A stretch of DNA of 64,000 bases, from positions 372,001 to 436,000 of the forward strand of contig NZ_JBHULB010000007.1 in NCBI RefSeq assembly GCF_042684265.1, given 5' to 3'. Positions 34,407-44,578 of this stretch are shown piece after piece; position 1 is the first letter of the stretch, and the number at the start of each line of letters is the position of its first letter. Below the pieces are notes generated by a model that saw nothing but the letters and a program-made list of their open reading frames with translations, was not told the origin of the DNA and searched no databases. Both the position numbers and the translations under genes were made by a program. This DNA comes from Croceitalea marina (GTDB lineage: Bacteria; Bacteroidota; Bacteroidia; Flavobacteriales; Flavobacteriaceae).

Positions 34407-37400
34407 ATGAAAAACAGTATTTATATTTTATCTCTATTATTCATACTAGGTTGCAAAAACAAAGAAGGGGAGCTTTTTTCAAATGCCAATCCTACTGACA
34501 CTGGCATTACTTTTAAAAATACGCTTAATAGTAATGACGACCTGAACATATTAGATTACCTCTATTATTACAATGGTGGTGGAGTAGCTGTAGGCGATAT
34601 CAATAACGATAATTTACCCGATATTTTCTTTTCTGGAAATCAAGTTAAGAATGCTTTGTATTTAAATGAAGGCAATCTAAAATTTGAAGATATTTCTGTT
34701 TCTGCTGGGATTCAAGGTAATAGTACATGGAATACTGGTGCCGTAATGGGCGATGTAAATGGGGATGGCCTCTTAGATATTTATGTATGCGCAGTTGTAG
34801 GTTTAAATGGTTTTGATGGTTACAACGAACTTTATATAAATAATGGCCCTTCTCCAGGTTCAGGACAAATTACTTTTACAGAAAGTGCAGGCAAATATGG
34901 TCTAGATTTTGATTCTTACAGCAGCAATGCGGCTTTTTTAGACTATGACCTTGATGGGGATTTAGATTTATACTTATTAAATCATGCCGTACATACCCAA
35001 AAATCTTTTGGGAAGATGGATTTGAGGTATGAAAGAAATTATCAAACCGGAGATAAATTAATGCGAAATGATGGGGGTAAGTTTGTAGAAGTAAGTGAAC
35101 AAGCGGGCATTTATGGGGGAATTAACGGATATGGACTAGGTATATCCATTGCAGATTTTAACCAAGATGGTTACCCGGACATTTACATTGGAAACGATTT
35201 TCATGAAGATGATTACTATTACTTAAATAATGGCGATGGCACTTTTAAAGAAAGTCTTAGAGACTACTTTGGCCATACAAGTAGGTTTTCAATGGGTAAT
35301 GATGCCACTGATATTAACCATGATGGATTTCCTGATTTAATTTCTTTAGATATGTTGCCCGAAGACGAAATTCCTTTAAAATCCTCGGAAGGTGATGATA
35401 ATGTTCAAGTTCAAAAATTGAGAATTAAAGACTATGGCTACCATTATCAATTTACCAGAAATATGCTTTATATCAACCAACCTTCTGGTCAATATATGGA
35501 AACTGCATTATTAAGCGGCGTTGCTGCCACAGACTGGAGCTGGAGTGCACTTTTTGGCGATTACGACCTTGACGGTGAGCAAGACCTTTTTGTTGCCAAC
35601 GGAATCTCAAGGCGTCCAAATGACCTTGATTTTGTGAAATTTGTTTCAAGTGAGCAAATACAAAAGAAAATGGATAACACAAAACTGGTTGATCAAAAAG
35701 CCATCAATATGATGCCCTCGGGTAATGTCCATAATTACATTTTTAAGGGGAGTAATGACTTGACTTTCAAAGATATGTCGGGTCAATGGATGGACAAAGA
35801 CACCATTATCTCTGGGGCCACTGCAATAGGTGATTTAGATGGGGATGGAGATTTAGACTTAGTCACTAACAACGTTAACAAGGCGCCATCAATTTATATC
35901 AACAAAATAAATGATGCTGCCAACCATTTAAAACTAAGATTTGATTATACCTCCAGAAATACGCAAGGTATAGGCACTAAAGTATATTCTTATCATAATG
36001 GCAAATTACAATATAAAGAACTCTTCCCTACTCGAGGGTTTCAAGCCAGTTCTGAACCTATAATTCACTTTGGTTACGGAACAGCACAAAAAATTGATTC
36101 CATTAAAATCGTTTGGCCAAATATGACCTATCAACTACTAACAAATGTAGACGTAAACCAAACTTTGACGATCACTCCTAAAAACACTAAAACGTTCGAT
36201 TATAATACCTTAAGAAGGAAAGAGCTCCCTTTGTTTAAAAAAACAGCTCATAATTTAGGGATTGATTTCAATCACAAAGAAGATAACTTCAATGATTTTT
36301 TAAAAGAAAAATTAATACCCTACAAGGCTTCGGATAGAGGCCCTGCGGTCGACGTGGGTGATTTAAATAATGATGGCAAAGAAGATATTTTCTTCGGAGG
36401 ATCCAGATTTATTCCTTCGCAGGTATATGTTCAAAAAGATTCAGGTTTCGTAAAGCAGAAAATAAACACTTTTGCCAACGATTCCATTAAAGAAGATGTT
36501 GCGGTCGCCATTTCAGATTTCAACCAAGATGGCAAGAACGATATTGTTTTGGGCTCTGCCGGTGCACATTTTTTTGGAAACTCAAAACCCCTTTTAGATA
36601 ATTATTATATCCAAGGTGATACAGGTTTCTTACTAGGCGATTTACCAGAATACTTTCAAAATGCATCGGTAATTCGACCTCATGATTTTGATAACGATGG
36701 TGATTTGGATGTTTTTGTTGGTGGGCATACTGTAAGTTCGAGCTTTGGAAAAATTCCAGAGTCGGTATTATTGGTAAACACCGACGGTAATTTTTCAATT
36801 CTTGAGAATTTTGCAGCTAAAGAAATCGGCATGATAACTGATGCCATTTGGGACGATTTTGATGGTGATGGCATAAAAGATTTAATTGTAGTTGGCGAAT
36901 GGATGTCTCCCACATTCTTTAAAAACTCAAATGGAACGCTGGTAGAATCCAATTCCATCAACTTGAGCGGACTTTGGCAGACCATTCTACCTTTCGATAT
37001 AGACAATGATGGCGACAAAGACTATCTTTTGGGCAATTGGGGCACAAATTCAAAATTCAAGGCTTCGGAAAAAGCACCTTTAAAACTATATTTTGGAGAT
37101 TTTGACAAAAACGGACAAACAGAAACCGTTACGGCAATTCAAAAGAATGGAAACTATTACACCTTGGAAGGGCTTGATGAACTTAGCTCACAAATGGTAT
37201 CATTGCGCAAGAAATTTAGTAGCTACAGTTCATTCGCTGGAGAAACAGTAGAACAAATTTTAGGAGAAGAAAGTTTAAAAAAAGCTACAGTTTTAAAGGT
37301 AACCCAACTTGCATCAGGGTATTTAAAAAATGAATCGGGAAATTTTGAATTTGTTCCTTTTTCAAATGAACTTCAAGTTTCTCCCCTGCTGGATTTTCTA

Positions 37401-37667
37401 TCCTATGATTTTGATGACGACGGCAAAAAAGAAGTATTGATAGCCGGCAATTACTTTGGGGTAAAACCTTACCAAGGTCGTTTCGATTCCTTTTCTGGAG
37501 CACTGCTTAAAAATGAAAATGAAGTAACTTTGGGAAATGTATTGGGACTAGATTTTACAAAAAAATCCATCCGCCACCTGAATATTGTAAAATTTAAAGA
37601 CAAACCATATTTACTAGCTACATTTAATGATGATAAAGCACAGGTATATGAATTCAACCATAAATAA
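34407..37667 (+). CDS. FG-GAP/VCBS-repeat ASPIC lipoprotein 3
   Basis: Third paralogue (about 1,086 residues; lipobox FILGC). The ATG at 34407 gives a proper signal peptide; the GTG at 34392 overlapping the previous stop is less likely. Repeats such as GDINNDNLPDIFFSGN and DYDLDGDLDLYLLNHA match copy 2 closely, and ASPIC residues ELFPTRGFQASSEP lie near 535. Tight spacing with the gene before and the haloperoxidase-like gene after (10 bases) indicates one operon. Confidence 0.87.
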   Translation: MKNSIYILSLLFILGCKNKEGELFSNANPTDTGITFKNTLNSNDDLNILDYLYYYNGGGVAVGDINNDNLPDIFFSGNQVKNALYLNEGNLKFEDISVSAGIQGNSTWNTGAVMGDVNGDGLLDIYVCAVVGLNGFDGYNELYINNGPSPGSGQITFTESAGKYGLDFDSYSSNAAFLDYDLDGDLDLYLLNHAVHTQKSFGKMDLRYERNYQTGDKLMRNDGGKFVEVSEQAGIYGGINGYGLGISIADFNQDGYPDIYIGNDFHEDDYYYLNNGDGTFKESLRDYFGHTSRFSMGNDATDINHDGFPDLISLDMLPEDEIPLKSSEGDDNVQVQKLRIKDYGYHYQFTRNMLYINQPSGQYMETALLSGVAATDWSWSALFGDYDLDGEQDLFVANGISRRPNDLDFVKFVSSEQIQKKMDNTKLVDQKAINMMPSGNVHNYIFKGSNDLTFKDMSGQWMDKDTIISGATAIGDLDGDGDLDLVTNNVNKAPSIYINKINDAANHLKLRFDYTSRNTQGIGTKVYSYHNGKLQYKELFPTRGFQASSEPIIHFGYGTAQKIDSIKIVWPNMTYQLLTNVDVNQTLTITPKNTKTFDYNTLRRKELPLFKKTAHNLGIDFNHKEDNFNDFLKEKLIPYKASDRGPAVDVGDLNNDGKEDIFFGGSRFIPSQVYVQKDSGFVKQKINTFANDSIKEDVAVAISDFNQDGKNDIVLGSAGAHFFGNSKPLLDNYYIQGDTGFLLGDLPEYFQNASVIRPHDFDNDGDLDVFVGGHTVSSSFGKIPESVLLVNTDGNFSILENFAAKEIGMITDAIWDDFDGDGIKDLIVVGEWMSPTFFKNSNGTLVESNSINLSGLWQTILPFDIDNDGDKDYLLGNWGTNSKFKASEKAPLKLYFGDFDKNGQTETVTAIQKNGNYYTLEGLDELSSQMVSLRKKFSSYSSFAGETVEQILGEESLKKATVLKVTQLASGYLKNESGNFEFVPFSNELQVSPLLDFLSYDFDDDGKKEVLIAGNYFGVKPYQGRFDSFSGALLKNENEVTLGNVLGLDFTKKSIRHLNIVKFKDKPYLLATFNDDKAQVYEFNHK

Positions 37668-37677
37668 TAAATAGACT

Positions 37678-39018
37678 ATGAAAGAACGATTGTTTGCAGC
37701 AGCATTAGCGCTTTTAGTGTTTACTGGCTGTCAAAAAAACACAGAACCTATTGTAATAACCCCAGAACATTATCATAGTTCTGTTGACAAGGTCACGAAG
37801 ATTATGATTCATGATATTTTCTCACCTCCAGTAGCTAGTAGAATATATGCCTATCCTAATATCGCTGCCTATGAGATATTAACTCATAAAGAGAACTCTT
37901 ATACATCACTTTCAAACCAATTACATGGTTTTAAAGGTATTCCAGAGCCCAATAATGGTACAGAAGTTAATTTTGACCTTGCCGCTTTAGTTGCCCATAT
38001 TGACTTAAGTAAGAGGTTAATTTTTTCAGAAGAGAGAATCGAAGTTTTTAGGGATAGTCTTTATTCAATTTGGGAAAGTCAAAATGAAAAAGAATTTAAT
38101 GCTTCAAAAACGTATGGGCTTCAAGTTGCAGAGCACATTGCAATATGGATGGATAAAGACAATTATAAGCAGACCCGTACTATGCCAAAATTTTCGGTTG
38201 ACTCGGAAGACCCATCAAGATGGCAACCTACCCCACCTGCATATATGAGTGGTATTGAACCACATTGGAATAAAATTAGGCCTTTTGTTATTGATTCAGC
38301 AAGTCAATTTAAACCTACACCACCGCCAACATTTTCTATGGAAAAAGAATCCGATTTTTATAAAGAATTGAAAGAGGTTTATGATATCAGTAACGAAATC
38401 ACAGCCAAAGGTGATACTTCAGAAGAAGTAGCAATTGCACAGTTTTGGGATTGTAATCCTTATGTTTCCATTACTAGAGGGCATTTGATGTTCGCGACCA
38501 AAAAAATTACTCCTGGCGCTCATTGGATTGGCATTACCAAAATTGCTACTCGAAAAACAAACTCAAATTTGACAGCGACTGTACATGCCTATACCAAAAC
38601 ATCTATAGCCATTGCAGATGCATTTATCAGTTGTTGGGATGAAAAATATAGAAGTAATTTAATTCGTCCAGAGACATTAATCAATGAACATATTGATGAT
38701 AGTTGGGAACCTGTATTGCAGACGCCTCCTTTTCCTGAATACACTAGTGGTCATAGTGTTGTTTCTGGTGCAGCCGCAACAGCACTTACCAGTATTTTTG
38801 GTACCGATTTCGCTTTTGATGATGATACTGAAATTGCTTATGGGCTCCCGGTCCGTAGTTTTAATTCTTTTCGCGAAGCTGCTGATGAAGCTGCTATAAG
38901 CAGAATGTATGGTGGTATTCATTATAGAAAAGCCGTAGAAATAGGGGTTAAACAGGGTAGGGATCTGGGTGATTTTGTAATAGCCAATTTAAAAATGAAG
39001 CAAGCCCCAACTAATTAA
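37678..39018 (+). CDS. Vanadium-dependent haloperoxidase-like (PAP2-fold) lipoprotein
   Basis: 446-residue lipoprotein (lipobox FTGC) with the all-helical fold shared by vanadium haloperoxidases and PAP2 acid phosphatases. Oxyanion-site residues are visible: K323 and R330 in KYRSNLIRP, S357-G358-H359 in YTSGHS, and R409 and H415 in SRMYGGIHY. The Asp that usually follows the last His in PAP2 phosphatases (SRx5HxxxD) is Ala419, which tilts toward a haloperoxidase-type protein, but halide oxidation is unproven. It is co-transcribed with two FG-GAP lipoproteins. Confidence 0.82.
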   Translation: MKERLFAAALALLVFTGCQKNTEPIVITPEHYHSSVDKVTKIMIHDIFSPPVASRIYAYPNIAAYEILTHKENSYTSLSNQLHGFKGIPEPNNGTEVNFDLAALVAHIDLSKRLIFSEERIEVFRDSLYSIWESQNEKEFNASKTYGLQVAEHIAIWMDKDNYKQTRTMPKFSVDSEDPSRWQPTPPAYMSGIEPHWNKIRPFVIDSASQFKPTPPPTFSMEKESDFYKELKEVYDISNEITAKGDTSEEVAIAQFWDCNPYVSITRGHLMFATKKITPGAHWIGITKIATRKTNSNLTATVHAYTKTSIAIADAFISCWDEKYRSNLIRPETLINEHIDDSWEPVLQTPPFPEYTSGHSVVSGAAATALTSIFGTDFAFDDDTEIAYGLPVRSFNSFREAADEAAISRMYGGIHYRKAVEIGVKQGRDLGDFVIANLKMKQAPTN

Positions 39019-39026
39019 TTCTTTAA

Positions 39027-39929
39027 ATGAAAAAAGTAATTCTAGCAATTGGTGGTATAATAGTAGTCACCGCTTTTTGGTATTTTTTTATTAAATCATA
39101 CGATTACCAAGTCAACTTTAAGGCAAAAACATTTCCAGGCGCTATCAACCAAGTTATCAAAGCTTGGGGGGTTACCATGGAAGGTTCAGAAATTCTTGAT
39201 CAAAAAGATATTACTAGACTTACACAAAGCTTAAAGTTTGGAGATTCCACACATATTTATACTTGGAAAATCAAAAAAATCAATGATTCTTTATCTCAGA
39301 TAAAAGTTTTTGCTTCAGATAAGGATTATAGTTTAAAGAATAAACTTCAGATTCCTTTTTTAGACACGGATTTTGAAAAAAATACTCGAAAAACTTTGGA
39401 GGATTTTATTAAAACCCTAGATGAGCATTTAGAAAAATTCAAAGTTGAAATTGCCGAAGAAGAATCTACCAGAACAACTTATTGTGCCTGCACTGAATTA
39501 CAAACCTCTCAAATTGGTAAAGCTGAAGGAATGATGGGAGATTTTCCATTACTAACCGCTGTTATTAGTGAAAATAATCTTAAATCCAATGGACCTCCCT
39601 TTTTAGAAGTAATAAATTGGGATAAAGAAAAGGATAGTATTCAATTCAAATTTTGTTTTCCAATTCAGCAAATGGATACTCTACCTGAACACCCAGAAGT
39701 GGAATACAGAAATTATGATAGTCGGCCAGCACTAAAAGCTATATATAATGGTAATTACATCACTTCGGATAGAGCTTGGTACGCCCTAATAGATTATGCA
39801 AAAGAAAATGATATCAAGATTACCGGCCTTCCGATTGAAGTGTTTCATAACAACCCAAATATGGGCGGTAATGAGCTGGATTGGAAAGCTGAAATTTACA
39901 TGCCTATCAAAGTGGATTTAAATGAATAA
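39027..39929 (+). CDS. Membrane-anchored GyrI-like effector-binding domain protein
   Basis: 300-residue protein with an N-terminal membrane anchor (about 5-22). An SRPBCC-like region up to about residue 140 and a C-terminal GyrI/AraC-effector-binding-like domain follow (about 150-296; FPLLTAVISENNLKSNGPPFLEV, RAWYALIDYAKENDI). No DNA-binding domain is present. Such domains bind small hydrophobic ligands. The stop overlaps the next ATG by eight bases, so translation of the two is coupled. Role unknown. Confidence 0.7.
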   Translation: MKKVILAIGGIIVVTAFWYFFIKSYDYQVNFKAKTFPGAINQVIKAWGVTMEGSEILDQKDITRLTQSLKFGDSTHIYTWKIKKINDSLSQIKVFASDKDYSLKNKLQIPFLDTDFEKNTRKTLEDFIKTLDEHLEKFKVEIAEEESTRTTYCACTELQTSQIGKAEGMMGDFPLLTAVISENNLKSNGPPFLEVINWDKEKDSIQFKFCFPIQQMDTLPEHPEVEYRNYDSRPALKAIYNGNYITSDRAWYALIDYAKENDIKITGLPIEVFHNNPNMGGNELDWKAEIYMPIKVDLNE

Positions 39930-40782
39930 ACTGGTCATTCTAAGCAGTTTCATTATACTACAGGCTTGTGCCCAAAAAACATGGCACGGTGATTTAAATC
40001 ATTTAGGAAAATTTCCGAACAATTTAAGTGAAGTCTCCGGTATTGCCATATACAATGATCACCTTATTTGGGTTATCGAAGATAATGGCAATAAAGATGA
40101 TATTTATGCCGTAAACCATCAGGCGATAATGGTCAAAAGTCTTGATGTTAAAGATGCTGAAAACAAAGACTGGGAAGATTTGACTACGGACAAAGAAGGT
40201 AATCTTTACATTGGGGATTTTGGTAATAACGGTAATTACAGAAAAGATCTCTCTATTTATAAACTACCAAATCCTGAACGAGAAAAAGGGAATAAGATTC
40301 CATCTGATAAAATCACATTTCATTATCCTGAGCAGAAGAAATTCCCCCCGAAGAAAAGTCGCCTGATTTACGATGCCGAGGCTTTTTTTCATTGGGATGG
40401 CCATTTGTACATCTTCACAAAAGACCGTTCCAGACCATATTTAGGGAAAACCTTGGTCTATAGAATTCCTGATAAAAAAGGAAATCATAAAGCGAAATTG
40501 GTAGGCACTATAAACCTGTGTAATGACCAAGACCATTGCTCCGTAACTGGTGCCGACATTTCAGAGGACGGAAAAACCATTGCCTTAATTGGATATGGCT
40601 ATTTATATTTAGGAAAAGACTTTAATATAGATATAATTTCAGAAACCAAATTTGATTCCATTTATTTGAAACATGAAACTCAAATTGAATCGGTTTGTTT
40701 TTTAGATAATACTACAATTTTGATTGCAGACGAACAGTCAAAGACTAAGGGGAGAAACCTTTACAGCTATACGATTAAGTAA
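39922..40782 (+). CDS. Beta-propeller-like lipoprotein, function unknown
   Basis: 286-residue lipoprotein (lipobox ILQAC, C16). Repeated strands of the type LSEVSGIAIYNDHLIWVIEDNG and DLTTDKEGNLYIGDFGNNG suggest a beta-propeller resembling SdiA-regulated or esterase-like surface proteins. The start lies inside the end of the preceding gene. It converges with the large metallophosphoesterase gene 32 bases downstream. I cannot name a reaction. Confidence 0.7.
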   Translation: MNKLVILSSFIILQACAQKTWHGDLNHLGKFPNNLSEVSGIAIYNDHLIWVIEDNGNKDDIYAVNHQAIMVKSLDVKDAENKDWEDLTTDKEGNLYIGDFGNNGNYRKDLSIYKLPNPEREKGNKIPSDKITFHYPEQKKFPPKKSRLIYDAEAFFHWDGHLYIFTKDRSRPYLGKTLVYRIPDKKGNHKAKLVGTINLCNDQDHCSVTGADISEDGKTIALIGYGYLYLGKDFNIDIISETKFDSIYLKHETQIESVCFLDNTTILIADEQSKTKGRNLYSYTIK

Positions 40783-40814
40783 ATTCATTAATTAGGAATC
40801 ATTTCCATTAATTA

Positions 40815-43800
40815 CTAAAACCCAAACCCTACTCCAAAAGCAAATCGCAATCCATCTGTACTGTTGAACAATCCAAAATTTGCCGAAATTAAATCGGAGC
40901 CATTTAAGAAAAAACCTCCTCCATACGAATTGTGCCAAGTATCAGAATCTTCTTCTGGAAGCCATACCCTTCCATAATCAAAACCGCCATAAATACCAGG
41001 GGTAACAGGTAATAGACCTGTATTTCTTTTTCTAAAACTCAATCGCAAGTCAGTATTCTGAAAATAGGCAGACTTACCTGTAAAACGTTGAAAACGGAAT
41101 CCTCTTAACCCATTATTGGCTCCAATACTAGCTCCTTGGTAAAACTCAAAATCATCTCCAATATTAAAATGTCCTTTAAACTTGGTCGCCAATACCAAAC
41201 TGCCATTGGGAACTAATTTATAGTCAAAAGACAAACTGGGTATAAAAAATCCGAAGGCACGACCAGATTCACTCAAATTGGTTTTGTAGCCGCCATGCAA
41301 TGAAAAAGCCATCCCCATTGTGGGAAAAGCTTCATTGTCTGAATTGGCGTAGCTATATTCTGCATCAACCCCGAAAAAGTCTTGCTGAGTATCTCTCCCT
41401 GTATTGGTAAAAAACCCTTCTATAAAACGATTTTCAGTTTCTTCAACGTCATAATTTTCATAAGAGGCCCCTAACCTTACTTTTGATCCCAAATTACCTC
41501 TCCAAACTAATGATGGCGCAAACTTAATCGTTTCAATTTTTACGCGATTAAAATCAAGCTCCAACGGATTCTCCTCATCTGTATTCACCGTTTCGTTACC
41601 AAATCCGAAAAAGTTAATTGCAAAATTTGGACTGGTGAACTTAGCTGCCAATTCAAGGTTTATACCTTCAAAAATATTAGCGAATTCCCCTTTATAACCT
41701 AAATCAAAGCCACTAGTTGCAAAGTAATACGCAGCATTAATGGTATGTTGCTGTGTAAAAGGATTTTGTCGAAATCCATTAAATGTATAGGTATTGGTCA
41801 AACCTACTCGAAAACCATCGTCTGGGTTAAAACCAATGGTCGGCAACAATTGGTTATTACTTGCCTTAATTTTTAAAAACTGATACGTATTGGCGTCATA
41901 ATCATTGATTTTATGAATTCTACCGCCAAATGCCTCATCATAAGTATTGTTTTTAGTTTTAAAATCATAGGCATGTACGCCGCGGGCTTTTTCATGGATT
42001 TTGTACACATCATTATTCTGACCACCAACTAAACGAATCTTTATTTTTCCATCTGTATTATTGACATCAAAAACATCATCATCGTCCAAACCATAAATCC
42101 AGATTTCTTTGGTGGTATCGGGACTGTAAACTTTGTCAAAGAACAAATCGGTTTTAGTTCCATTTTTAATTCGAAATGCTTTGACAGCAACACCTCCATT
42201 TTCAAGAGAATTGATTACAAAATAATCATCCTTGTCCGTACCTGTAACGACGCTATATTTATTGATGATACTAAAATATTCTTTTGCCGTAGATAGTAAG
42301 TCTGATTTTCTGGCCAAAAGCGTTTTCCTTATTTTGGTAACAGTCTCATCCCTCACTTCATCAGGGAATTCACCTAAAGCTTTATCAATAATTTCTTCAG
42401 TTATGTTCTTTTGAATAAATTTTGCTTGGTCTTCCCAATCGTGAATAGTAGTTTCCGGCAACAAAGCCATATCTAAGGCAAATGTTCTTGGTGAAGCATT
42501 AAATCCTTTTACACTTCGTATTTCTTCATTGAAACCCTCAAAAATTCGTAGCGAAGGCACCGTTCTTGAGGCAAAATTCAATAGCGCACCGTCTCCCCAA
42601 ATAGAATATGCTTGGTCCCTATCACGGGGTATAGGCCTAAAAACGGTATTTCCGCTATCATCTTTAAATCCTGCCCAACGCCATTGATCCACATGCCTAT
42701 CCCAATCACCAATCAACATATCGAACAAACGTGCTTTTACATATTCTTTTGTATCAATGCTATATTCTTCATCTTTTCGTAGCTTATTTATAAGGTCATA
42801 AGTACTTTCAATCTTTTTAGTTTTTCCAAAACTTTCAAGACTGGTATGTCCCTCTGACACATGCTCTTCAATCATATACAAACTATCACCAAAGTCATTA
42901 TTGTAATCTCCAAGAGCATTTTGTTTTGGTATGTAATATAATTTAGGATTGGTATGATAGATACCGACCGCATCTGAAAGTACCCCAACAGTAAATGGTG
43001 CATAAGGATGCGCGCCCGTATAAATATCCATAAGAAATTTTTCGGTGAACGAGTCTTCAAAGTCCCCAATGACATATTGATTTTGAAAAGCAATTGCCTG
43101 TAAATAGCGTTCCGCGCTCTTTCGCAAAGCCCTCATTACAAATTGCCTACCATCTTTATGTTGAAGCCTTAAGGAATTCGATTGGTTTCCCCCACCTTTC
43201 TTAATTACCGTTAGCCCTCCGAGTAAAGTGTCTAAAAGCACAGTAGGGGCTTTTACTTTAGTGGCATAATGTTCTCTATATCGATTACCCCAAAGCCATT
43301 TATAAAAACCACTTTTATCAATCTCTTCATCAGAATATATTGAGGCCTGCATTTCGGATGGGAACTTATCCTTAAAATCTACTACTTTTCTATTCTTATC
43401 AGCTTCTAATACGTTTGTACTGTAGGTCAATTTTTCCTTATCGTTTTCAACTCCAAAAAAATCGACATTTGATGAACCATCTTTAAAGATTTTTAAAATA
43501 GCGAACCCCATCTGTCCGGTAGAAAACTTGCTCCCATTTAAAAGTCTGGTCGCGCCGGTTTTTGCTCCTGAACCACTTACGATTTGAGGAATTCCATTCT
43601 CTACAATATATTGTAAACTATGCTCATGGCCAGAGGCGAAAATTACCTTTTTAGAATACTGCGCTAGGGTAACTATTCGATTTTTCAGGTGATTGTAGTG
43701 TTTATTAGATTGATCTTCAATACTAGCTCCTGAAGTTCTTCTTAAAACGTTGATAAAAGAGCCGATAAAAGGTAATGGCAATCCGCCACCACTGGGAAAA

Positions 43801-44525
43801 ATATGTTGTTTAATGGAAAACTGCCCCCCATGTGAGCCGTAAGTAAACATAGGATGATGCATCACAATAAGCGTAGTTTTGTCAAGATTTTTCTTAATCA
43901 AACTTTCCAGTTCTTCAAAAAATCTACCACGGTCCTTAATTTCACAATTGTCATTTATTGTGGGGTGATTGTCCCAGTTAACCAAATACCATTCTGTATC
44001 AATAGCAATTACAACAATGTCATCATTAATTTCAATTTTTTCGATTGGACATCCGTTCTTAGGTAAAAACACTTTTTTACTTTCTAGTGCTTTCTGAACG
44101 TATTCTCTCTCTCTCTTGAGTCCTTTTAAACCATTACTATACCAATCATGATTACCAGGAATGAAAACAGTTTTTCCTTTAAAATCAGCAACTGTATTAA
44201 GTTGGGCATCTATATGGTTTTTTGCATTAGCATGACCCGTTGCATCATCTCTCTTACTTGGGAAGCCTGCAGGGTAGATATTATCACCTAAAAATATCGC
44301 AGTACTATTTGAAGGCGCGCCATCTAACTTAGACTTAAAAGATGTAAGAACGGGGTTCATTCCCCCTATTGGCGACAATCCTGCATCGCCAATCAAATAA
44401 AAAGTATGTATTGCCTCTTTATTACTATTTACTGATTGCCCAGAAAATTCTTCCGCATATTTGGACTTATTGGTTGCGCAACCTAAAATAAACAATGAAA
44501 GTGTGGCCAGGTAAATTTTTTTCAT
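40815..44525 (-). CDS. Metallophosphoesterase / kinase-like / outer-membrane barrel fusion lipoprotein
   Basis: 1,236-residue lipoprotein (lipobox ILGC, C16). Residues about 40-340 form a calcineurin-like phosphoesterase with all metal motifs: GDAG 46-49, GDN 80-82, GNHD 124-127, HH 223-224 and GHEH 299-302. Residues about 430-700 contain GDWDRHVDQWRW (606-617) and PIPRDRDQAYS (631-641), which look like the catalytic and metal loops of atypical CotH/FAM20/HipA-like kinases. From about 895 to the terminal Phe the sequence is an Omp85/surface-antigen-type barrel. The middle domain call is my inference. Confidence 0.8.
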   Translation of the reverse strand: MKKIYLATLSLFILGCATNKSKYAEEFSGQSVNSNKEAIHTFYLIGDAGLSPIGGMNPVLTSFKSKLDGAPSNSTAIFLGDNIYPAGFPSKRDDATGHANAKNHIDAQLNTVADFKGKTVFIPGNHDWYSNGLKGLKREREYVQKALESKKVFLPKNGCPIEKIEINDDIVVIAIDTEWYLVNWDNHPTINDNCEIKDRGRFFEELESLIKKNLDKTTLIVMHHPMFTYGSHGGQFSIKQHIFPSGGGLPLPFIGSFINVLRRTSGASIEDQSNKHYNHLKNRIVTLAQYSKKVIFASGHEHSLQYIVENGIPQIVSGSGAKTGATRLLNGSKFSTGQMGFAILKIFKDGSSNVDFFGVENDKEKLTYSTNVLEADKNRKVVDFKDKFPSEMQASIYSDEEIDKSGFYKWLWGNRYREHYATKVKAPTVLLDTLLGGLTVIKKGGGNQSNSLRLQHKDGRQFVMRALRKSAERYLQAIAFQNQYVIGDFEDSFTEKFLMDIYTGAHPYAPFTVGVLSDAVGIYHTNPKLYYIPKQNALGDYNNDFGDSLYMIEEHVSEGHTSLESFGKTKKIESTYDLINKLRKDEEYSIDTKEYVKARLFDMLIGDWDRHVDQWRWAGFKDDSGNTVFRPIPRDRDQAYSIWGDGALLNFASRTVPSLRIFEGFNEEIRSVKGFNASPRTFALDMALLPETTIHDWEDQAKFIQKNITEEIIDKALGEFPDEVRDETVTKIRKTLLARKSDLLSTAKEYFSIINKYSVVTGTDKDDYFVINSLENGGVAVKAFRIKNGTKTDLFFDKVYSPDTTKEIWIYGLDDDDVFDVNNTDGKIKIRLVGGQNNDVYKIHEKARGVHAYDFKTKNNTYDEAFGGRIHKINDYDANTYQFLKIKASNNQLLPTIGFNPDDGFRVGLTNTYTFNGFRQNPFTQQHTINAAYYFATSGFDLGYKGEFANIFEGINLELAAKFTSPNFAINFFGFGNETVNTDEENPLELDFNRVKIETIKFAPSLVWRGNLGSKVRLGASYENYDVEETENRFIEGFFTNTGRDTQQDFFGVDAEYSYANSDNEAFPTMGMAFSLHGGYKTNLSESGRAFGFFIPSLSFDYKLVPNGSLVLATKFKGHFNIGDDFEFYQGASIGANNGLRGFRFQRFTGKSAYFQNTDLRLSFRKRNTGLLPVTPGIYGGFDYGRVWLPEEDSDTWHNSYGGGFFLNGSDLISANFGLFNSTDGLRFAFGVGFGF

Positions 44526-44578
44526 ATCGCAGGGCTTCGTTCCAAAATTTTGTATTTTGGATTATTCAATATACAACT

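Noticed and set aside
40783..40814. AT-rich inverted sequence between convergent genes as a bidirectional terminator
   Set aside because: Pairing is broken and the stem has almost no GC; not supportable by eye.
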